A stretch of DNA of 64,000 nucleotides. Source: Plasticicumulans acidivorans (lineage in GTDB: Bacteria; Pseudomonadota; Gammaproteobacteria; Competibacterales; Competibacteraceae). The stretch covers positions 310,001 to 374,000 of the forward strand of contig NZ_QGTJ01000001.1 of the NCBI RefSeq assembly GCF_003182095.1, given 5' to 3'. Below, piece by piece: positions 58,395 through 64,000 of this stretch. The notes under the pieces are model-generated. The model was not told where the DNA came from, searched no databases, and saw only the letters and a list, made by a program, of their open reading frames with translations. The translations under genes were made by a program, and so were the position numbers. Numbering within the stretch: the stretch's first letter is position 1; every line of letters begins with the position of its first letter.

Positions 58395-61040
58395 TTAGCG
58401 ACTCCCCCCCGGTACGACCAGATGCGTGATCTTCGCCGGTCGGTCGAGCCAGCGGGCAAACGCCGTGGCATCGCACGGCGGCGCCAGCCAGTAGCCCTGA
58501 TACTGGTTGCAGCCGATGGCCCGCAGAAAATCATGCTGTTCGCGCGTCTCGACACCTTCGGCGACGGTCTGCAGACCGAGGGCCCGAGCCATGTCGACGA
58601 TCGCCTGCACCAGCCCGGCATCCGCCGCCGCGCCGGGCAGCGCACGCACGAAGCTGCGGTCGATCTTCAGGCGATCGAGCGGCAGATGCCGCAGCGATGA
58701 CAGCGATGAGTAAGAGGTGCCGAAATCGTCGATCGCCAGACGCACACCGAGGGCTTTGAGCTGGTGCAGCGTATGGGCAGTGCTGTCGATATCGCGCATG
58801 ACCAGGCTCTCGGTCATCTCGATCTCCAGCCATTCGCCTCCCAGCCCGACTTTTGCCAGCGCCTGAGCAACGCGCTCGGCAATGTCGCCGCGACGAAACT
58901 GCACCGGCGACAGATTGATCGCGATCGGCAGCAGCGGCAGGCCACTGTCGGCCCAGGCGCGTGCCTGGCGGCAGGCTTCGGCGAGCACCCACTCGCCGAG
59001 TGGCTCGATCAGGCCGCACTCCTCGGCAACCGGAATGAATTCCGCCGGCGACAAGCCGGCCAGCAGGCCACCGCGATCGCGCAGCAGCGCCTCGGCGCGC
59101 ACGACCCCGCGGCCGTCGAGCCAGGCCTGCGGCTGGAAATGCAGCTCGAACGAACCGGCGTCGAGTGCGGCGCGCAAGGCGCGCTCGACAGCATTGCGCC
59201 GTTCGGCACGCTCGCTGAGGCCGCGGTTATAAGGCTGGTAGGCATTGCGCCCGCGTCCTTTCGCGGCATACATCGCCGCATCGGCGCAGCGCAGCAGGGC
59301 TTCGGCATCGCCGGCATCATCCGGGTACAGCGCGATACCGATACTGGCCGAGGTGTAGACGGTACGGCCGGCGCACAGATAGGGCTCGGCGAGGCGCTGC
59401 AGGATGCGGCTGGCGATCTGCTCGGCATATTCGGCCGAGCCGGCCTGCGCCAGCAGCACGACGAACTCATCGCCACCGCGCCGGCTGACGGTATCTTCGC
59501 TGCGCACGCAGGCGAGCAGCCGTGCCGCCACCTCGCGCAGCAAGGCATCGCCGATGGCATGGCCGAGTGTGTCGTTCAGGGTCTTGAAGCGGTCGAGGTC
59601 GAGGAACATCAGCGCGATGCGCCCGCCGCTGCCGGCAGCATGCGCAAGCGCGACGTCGAGCCGCTCGCCGAGCAACGCCCGGTTCGGCAGACCGGTCAGC
59701 GCATCACGCTGACCGAGCCAAGCCACCCGTTCCTGCGCCTCGCGACTGGCGGTGATGTCGTGCAGCGTGCCGAGCATGCGCGTCGGCTCGCCACCGGCAT
59801 CACGGCGCATGATCTTGCCGGTGATGCGAAACCACAGCCAGCGGCCGTCCGCCGCGCGCAGGCGGTGTTCGTGGACGAAGCGTTCAGTCTCGCCGGCCAG
59901 ATGCTGACGCACCGCTTCGCGCGAGGACAGCAGGTCCTCGGGGTGCATCAGCGCTTCCCAGTCCTCGTAGTGTTCGCTGAGCTGGCCACGCGAGTAACCG
60001 AGCAGCTCCAGACAGCGGGCCGAGGCAATGATGCGCCCGGCCGGCACGTCGTAATCCCAAACGCCGTCGCCACTGCCTTCAAGGGCGAAATGCCAGCGCT
60101 CCTCGGCCTCGCGCAGGGCCGCCTCAGCGCGATCACGCTGATCGGCGCGATGCATCGCGTCGAGCGCGAACGACATGTCTTCGGCCAGATCGCGCAGCAG
60201 TTCGACCAGATCCGAGCGGAAAAAGCCTTCTTCACCGGCGTACAGACACAGGCAGGCAAGCGGCCGCCCCTCTTCACGCAGCACGAAGGAGGCTACTGCA
60301 CCGATGCCATAGCGACTGACCGGCTCGTGCCACGGCGCCATCGCCGGTGCAAGCAGCATGGAGTTCTCGACTGCCCAGCCACCGCGCCAGGCACGCCCCA
60401 TCGTGCCGCGCCCCTCAACGCGCGTGGGATCGTTGGAGACACGGATTTCATCGAGCAGCCCGGCGGCCGGGCCGGCTACAGCCACCGGCCGGAACCAGCC
60501 GGTTTCATCCGGCATGCCGATCCAGACCAGCGAAAAACGGCAGTGCTCCAGAGCGATACGGCACAACTCGGCGAACAGCTGTTCACGCTCGCGCAGACGC
60601 ACGATGGCGCGGTTGACACCGCCGAGCACGGCATAGAGATCCTTGATCCGCTCCAGACTGCCTTCGGCACTGATGCGAGCATCGATCTGATCGCTGAGCG
60701 TGGCCGACATCGTTTCCATGCCGCGCGCCAAATCGCCAAATTCATCGCCGTCGGGCACCTCGATGCGCAGCCGTGACGGACAGTGCGCAATACGCACCAT
60801 GGTGGCCTGCAGACGTGCGATCGGGCGCTGCAGCAACCTGCGCACCAGCCAGACCAGCGCCGCGGCGCAGAGTGCGCCACCGGTGCTGAGCGCCACCAGC
60901 AGTGCCCATGGCAGCGCGGCACGGATCTCGTGCGCTGCTTCGCCATGCGGAAGGTTCAGGTACAGCCAGCCAAGCGGAATGGCGATCGCCAGCAAGACCG
61001 TCGGCATCACTCCGATCAGGAATTTGCACGCCAGCCGCAT
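58395..61040 (-). CDS. Membrane GAF-PAS-GGDEF-EAL cyclic-di-GMP protein
   Basis: 881 residues. Two hydrophobic segments (about 7-28 and 43-66) bracket a short periplasmic loop; a HAMP-like linker follows. Then a GAF domain (about 150-300; LFAELCRIALEHCRFSLVWI), a PAS domain with PAC (about 310-435; MHPEDLLSSREAV), a GGDEF domain with intact RRGGDEF (GGDEF at 522-526) and an EAL domain with RAEALLRD (EAL at 650-652), IDDFGTSYSSLSSLRHLPLD and QTVAEGVET. Both catalytic signatures look intact, so it could make or break c-di-GMP. Sensory input unknown. Confidence 0.92.
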   Translation of the reverse strand: MRLACKFLIGVMPTVLLAIAIPLGWLYLNLPHGEAAHEIRAALPWALLVALSTGGALCAAALVWLVRRLLQRPIARLQATMVRIAHCPSRLRIEVPDGDEFGDLARGMETMSATLSDQIDARISAEGSLERIKDLYAVLGGVNRAIVRLREREQLFAELCRIALEHCRFSLVWIGMPDETGWFRPVAVAGPAAGLLDEIRVSNDPTRVEGRGTMGRAWRGGWAVENSMLLAPAMAPWHEPVSRYGIGAVASFVLREEGRPLACLCLYAGEEGFFRSDLVELLRDLAEDMSFALDAMHRADQRDRAEAALREAEERWHFALEGSGDGVWDYDVPAGRIIASARCLELLGYSRGQLSEHYEDWEALMHPEDLLSSREAVRQHLAGETERFVHEHRLRAADGRWLWFRITGKIMRRDAGGEPTRMLGTLHDITASREAQERVAWLGQRDALTGLPNRALLGERLDVALAHAAGSGGRIALMFLDLDRFKTLNDTLGHAIGDALLREVAARLLACVRSEDTVSRRGGDEFVVLLAQAGSAEYAEQIASRILQRLAEPYLCAGRTVYTSASIGIALYPDDAGDAEALLRCADAAMYAAKGRGRNAYQPYNRGLSERAERRNAVERALRAALDAGSFELHFQPQAWLDGRGVVRAEALLRDRGGLLAGLSPAEFIPVAEECGLIEPLGEWVLAEACRQARAWADSGLPLLPIAINLSPVQFRRGDIAERVAQALAKVGLGGEWLEIEMTESLVMRDIDSTAHTLHQLKALGVRLAIDDFGTSYSSLSSLRHLPLDRLKIDRSFVRALPGAAADAGLVQAIVDMARALGLQTVAEGVETREQHDFLRAIGCNQYQGYWLAPPCDATAFARWLDRPAKITHLVVPGGSR

Positions 61041-61138
61041 CGACCTGCCCGCCCGTCGCTGTCCGCATCACCTGCGGAGTGCTTCATTGCTGCGATCCCC
61101 AGTGCTGAAGGCGCCGCCCGGCGACGACGCGATGCTCA

Positions 61139-62521
61139 CTAGATGACTTTCGAAAAACGCTGTTGCGTAGCCTGCCGCAGATAGCGATCAAACACCATGC
61201 AGATATTGCGTATTAAGAGACGCCCTGGCGCCAGCACCCGGATGGCGGCAGGCGTCAGAGTCAGCAGACCATCCTCCACCATCGCCGCCAGCTCGCCGAG
61301 TTCGAGCGCGAAATAGTCGGCAAAGACAATCTCGAACTCACGCTCGATGGCGGCGAAGTCGAGCACGAAGTTGCACAGCAGGCGGGTGATCACCGCCCGG
61401 CGCAGCTTGTCGTCGGCATCCAGCTGCACGCCGCGGAACACCGCCAGCTCACCGGCGGCGAGGCGCTCGGCGTAGGCCTCCGGCGTTTTCAGGTTCTGGC
61501 TGTAGGAGTCACCGACCATGCCGATCGAGGTCGCGCCGAGCGCGACCAGATCGCAGTCGGCATGCGTGCTGTAGCCCTGGAAATTGCGATACAGCGTGCC
61601 TTCGCGCTGCGCGACCGCCAGCTCGTCGTCGGGTTTGGCGAAGTGGTCCATGCCGATGTAGACGTAGCCGGCCGCAGTCAGCCGGCGGATCACCAGCTTG
61701 AGGATTTCGAGCTTTTCGGCAGGACTCGGCAGCTGGCTGGCATCGATCTGCTTCTGCGTCTTGAACAGCTCCGGCAGATGCGCGTAGTTGAACACCGACA
61801 GCCGGTCGGGATCGACTTCGAGGATCTCATCGAGCGTGCGCGCGAAGCTTGCCGCCGACTGCAGCGGCAGGCCGTAGATCAGGTCGACGCTGATCGAGCG
61901 GAAACCCTCGGCACGCGCCGCGGCAATCGCCGCCAGCGTCACCGCCTTCGGCTGCAGGCGGTTGACCGCCTGCTGCACCGCCGGATCGAAATCCTGCACG
62001 CCCATGCTCAGGCGGTTGAAGCCGAGCTCGCGCAGCAGCGCGATCTTCGCTGCGTCGGCCTCGCGCGGATCGATCTCGATCGAATACTCGCCGCGATCGC
62101 CGTCGAGCAGCGTGAAATGCTCGCGCGTCTTGGTCATCAGCGCGCGCATCTCCGCCTCGCTGATGAACGTCGGCGTGCCACCGCCCCAGTGCAGCTGCAC
62201 CACCGGACGCGAGCGATCGAACAGCGCGCCCTGCAGCTCGATCTCGCGATGCAGCTGTTCGAGGTACGGTGCGGCACGGCGGCGGTTGCGGGTAATAACC
62301 TTGTTGCAGGCGCAGTAAAAACAGACGGTGTCGCAGAACGGGATGTGGAAATACAGCGACAGCGGCCGGGCACTGGCATTGCTGGCACGAGCCAGTGCGG
62401 CGTAGTCGGCGGCAGTGAAGCCTTCGTGGAACTGCACCGCCGTCGGGTAGGACGTGTAGCGCGGCCCGGCCTTGTCGTACTTGGCGAGCAGCGCCTCGTC
62501 GAACACGATCTGTGTATCCAT
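61139..62521 (-). CDS. hemN: Oxygen-independent coproporphyrinogen III oxidase
   Basis: 460 residues from ATG 62521 (GAGGACGG upstream; the TTG at 62542 would add seven residues). Radical-SAM enzyme of anaerobic haem synthesis. The cluster motif is C63-x3-C67-x2-C70 (FCDTVCFYCACNK), then LHWGGGTPTFI, EIDPREADAAKIALLRELGF, SMGVQDFDPAVQQAVNRLQP, and IGMDHFAKPDDELAVAQREG with FQGYSTHADCDLVALG. Length and features fit true HemN rather than HemW-like proteins. Confidence 0.96.
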   Translation of the reverse strand: MDTQIVFDEALLAKYDKAGPRYTSYPTAVQFHEGFTAADYAALARASNASARPLSLYFHIPFCDTVCFYCACNKVITRNRRRAAPYLEQLHREIELQGALFDRSRPVVQLHWGGGTPTFISEAEMRALMTKTREHFTLLDGDRGEYSIEIDPREADAAKIALLRELGFNRLSMGVQDFDPAVQQAVNRLQPKAVTLAAIAAARAEGFRSISVDLIYGLPLQSAASFARTLDEILEVDPDRLSVFNYAHLPELFKTQKQIDASQLPSPAEKLEILKLVIRRLTAAGYVYIGMDHFAKPDDELAVAQREGTLYRNFQGYSTHADCDLVALGATSIGMVGDSYSQNLKTPEAYAERLAAGELAVFRGVQLDADDKLRRAVITRLLCNFVLDFAAIEREFEIVFADYFALELGELAAMVEDGLLTLTPAAIRVLAPGRLLIRNICMVFDRYLRQATQQRFSKVI

Positions 62522-62596
62522 CGGTGGTCCGTCCTCGCGCAAGCTGAAGCTGCGCCAAACATAGGGAGCCGGCCGCCGCCGGCCCGGAGAAGTCGC

Positions 62597-63517
62597 TCAG
62601 GCGGCCGCGATCGCCGCCGCGTGCTCGCGCAGCTCGGCGGCCGTCAGCAGGAACACGCCTTCGCCGCCACGCTCGAAGTCGAGCCACAGGAACGGCACCT
62701 CGGGCAGGCGCTCGCGCAGGGCCCACTGGGCGTTACCGACCTCGACCACCAGCACGCCGTCATCGCTCAGGTGCTGCGGCGCGGCGCGCAGGATCTGCAA
62801 GGTCGCATCGAGACCGTCCTCGCCCGAGGCCAGCGCCAGCGCCGGTTCATGGCCGTATTCCGCGGGCAGGCCGGCCATTTCCTCGCTGCCGACATACGGC
62901 GGGTTGCTGACGATCAGCTGGTAGACGCGATCTTCCAGCTCCGAGAACAGGTCCGACTCGATCGCCTCGACGCGATCCTCGACGCCGTGCTCGATGATGT
63001 TGATCTCGGCGACGTCGAGGGCGTCGCGCGAAATATCGACCAGATCGACCTCGGCCTCGGGGAAGGCGTGTGCGCAGGCGATGCCGATACAGCCGCTGCC
63101 GGTGCACAGATCGAGGATGTGGGTCACGGTTTCAGCCTTGATCCACGGTGAGAACTGGCGCTCGATCAGCTCGGCGATCGGCGAGCGCGGAATCAGCACG
63201 CGCTCGTCAACGAAGAACGGCATGCCCATGAACCAGGCCTGCTGCGTCAGGTAGGGCACCGGCACGCGCTCGTTGATGCGCCGCTCGAACAGTTCGAGGA
63301 TGTCGCGCTTTTCATCGGGCGTGAGATTGGCGTGGAAGTACTCCACATGCAGATCCGGCGGCAGATGCAGCGCATGCAGCACGATGGCGGCCGACTCGTC
63401 GATCGCGTCAGCGGTGCCGTGGCCGAAATACAGCCCCGCACCGTTCATATGCGAGGCGCCCCAGCGAATCAGGTCACGGATGGTATGCAGGTGCGCCAGC
63501 AGGCTGAGATCAGTCAT
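62597..63517 (-). CDS. prmB: 50S ribosomal protein uL3 N(5)-glutamine methyltransferase
   Basis: 306 residues, ATG at 63517. Class-I SAM-dependent methyltransferase: LDLCTGSGCIGIACAH (136-150), DISRDALDVAEIN, and NPPY at 205-208, the motif for methylating a side-chain amide. The N-terminal IRDLIRWGASHMNGAGLYFG stretch with HGTADAIDES points to PrmB rather than PrmC. It methylates a glutamine of ribosomal protein L3. Upstream of hemN on the same strand, 75 bases away. Confidence 0.93.
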   Translation of the reverse strand: MTDLSLLAHLHTIRDLIRWGASHMNGAGLYFGHGTADAIDESAAIVLHALHLPPDLHVEYFHANLTPDEKRDILELFERRINERVPVPYLTQQAWFMGMPFFVDERVLIPRSPIAELIERQFSPWIKAETVTHILDLCTGSGCIGIACAHAFPEAEVDLVDISRDALDVAEINIIEHGVEDRVEAIESDLFSELEDRVYQLIVSNPPYVGSEEMAGLPAEYGHEPALALASGEDGLDATLQILRAAPQHLSDDGVLVVEVGNAQWALRERLPEVPFLWLDFERGGEGVFLLTAAELREHAAAIAAA

Positions 63518-63640
63518 CGATGGTGAAATCCCGAACAAACAGTCGCCGACTATAGCACCGCGCCCTGCTCCACCGCGCCGGTACGGCGGGCGCCATGCGT
63601 TACACTGCGCCCCCCTCGAACCACCCGATGGAGCGAGCCG

Positions 63641-64000
63641 ATGGCACGCGCCCGACTGATTGCAATCACTCTCGCCGGCGTCGCCGCGCTCGCTGCCGGC
63701 CTGTGGATCGGCCAAGGCCTGAGCGGCTCGCAGGAGCCGCCACCGCAGGTCCAGGGCTTCGTCATGAGCGAACGCCCGCCTGTGGTGCCGTTCACGCTGA
63801 CCGACCAGGATGGCAAGCCGTTCGGCCCGGAACGCTGGCGCGGCCACTGGTCCCTGCTCTACTTCGGCTACACCTATTGCCCGGACGTCTGCCCGACCGC
63901 GCTGACCGAACTGGCCCAGCTGCAGAAGGCACTGCGCGAGCGCAATGCCGAGGGCGATCTGCACTACTGGATGGTGTCGGTCGATCCACAGCGCGACAGC
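63641..64000 (+). CDS. SCO1/SenC family protein (partial, runs off the right edge)
   Basis: 120 codons visible; ATG at 63641 with GGAGCGAG upstream. An N-terminal signal-anchor (LIAITLAGVAALAAGLWIG) is followed by PFTLTDQDGKPFGPERWRGH and the copper-binding LLYFGYTYCPDVCPTALTEL, with C80 and C84. The later His ligand lies beyond the window. SCO proteins deliver copper to cytochrome oxidase CuA or act as thiol reductants. Divergent from prmB. Confidence 0.93.
   Translation, partial: MARARLIAITLAGVAALAAGLWIGQGLSGSQEPPPQVQGFVMSERPPVVPFTLTDQDGKPFGPERWRGHWSLLYFGYTYCPDVCPTALTELAQLQKALRERNAEGDLHYWMVSVDPQRDS

Overview
The window is uniformly GC-rich and gene-dense. It looks like a nitrogen-regulated proteobacterium, most likely Beta- or Gammaproteobacteria. 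Pointers are a DraT/DraG pair for switching nitrogenase off and on, a pssA-leuA-udg-rimI run, a complete LivKHMGF amino-acid ABC transporter, AstB, PpnP, HemN and PrmB. The exact lineage cannot be fixed from the sequence alone.

Left part (1-29578). A partial Fe-S oxidoreductase subunit reads leftwards off the edge. Divergent from it is a tightly packed rightward operon of 21 genes (1093-29578), many with ATGA-type overlaps, encoding an extracellular-type contractile injection system (eCIS, Afp/PVC-like). In order it has: a DUF4255 cap/terminator protein, a regulatory-domain protein, a large sheath, a tube, a divergent second sheath, a second tube, a LysM-position tube adaptor, a 53-residue protein, a split gp27/gp5 hub and spike, a 513-residue protein with a hydrophobic C-terminus, gp25, a gp6/J-like baseplate protein and a gpI-like protein. 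Three consecutive proteins sharing one N-terminal module follow, then a Pro/Ala-linker protein, an AAA+ ATPase, a small protein, and a 1145-residue DUF4157 protein with an HELTH motif and an HNH-like DH...EWQLGG motif, which is the best cargo candidate. A 10-bp perfect tandem repeat lies in the presumed promoter region.

Middle (29.6-47.98 kb). A HhH-GPD DNA glycosylase and an isochorismatase-like hydrolase are followed by an AT-richer stretch of about 0.7 kb without a convincing gene. Next come a protein with a duplicated beta domain plus a helix-hairpin-helix, then draT-draG preceded by a good sigma-54 promoter, sbcD-sbcC, a small Cys/His protein, lone astB, a TIGR04222-type membrane protein with a 12-nt full-length Shine-Dalgarno, a leftward HD-GYP protein, dapE, a TSUP transporter, and a J-domain protein fused to what looks like a catalytically dead PD-(D/E)XK domain.

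Right part (47.99-64 kb). Mostly leftward housekeeping: pssA-leuA-udg-rimI, then livKHMGF closed by a strong intrinsic terminator, ppnP, a PAS/GAF-GGDEF-EAL membrane protein, hemN and prmB. A rightward SCO1/SenC gene is cut by the right edge. No rRNA, tRNA, CRISPR array or insertion sequence was recognised.
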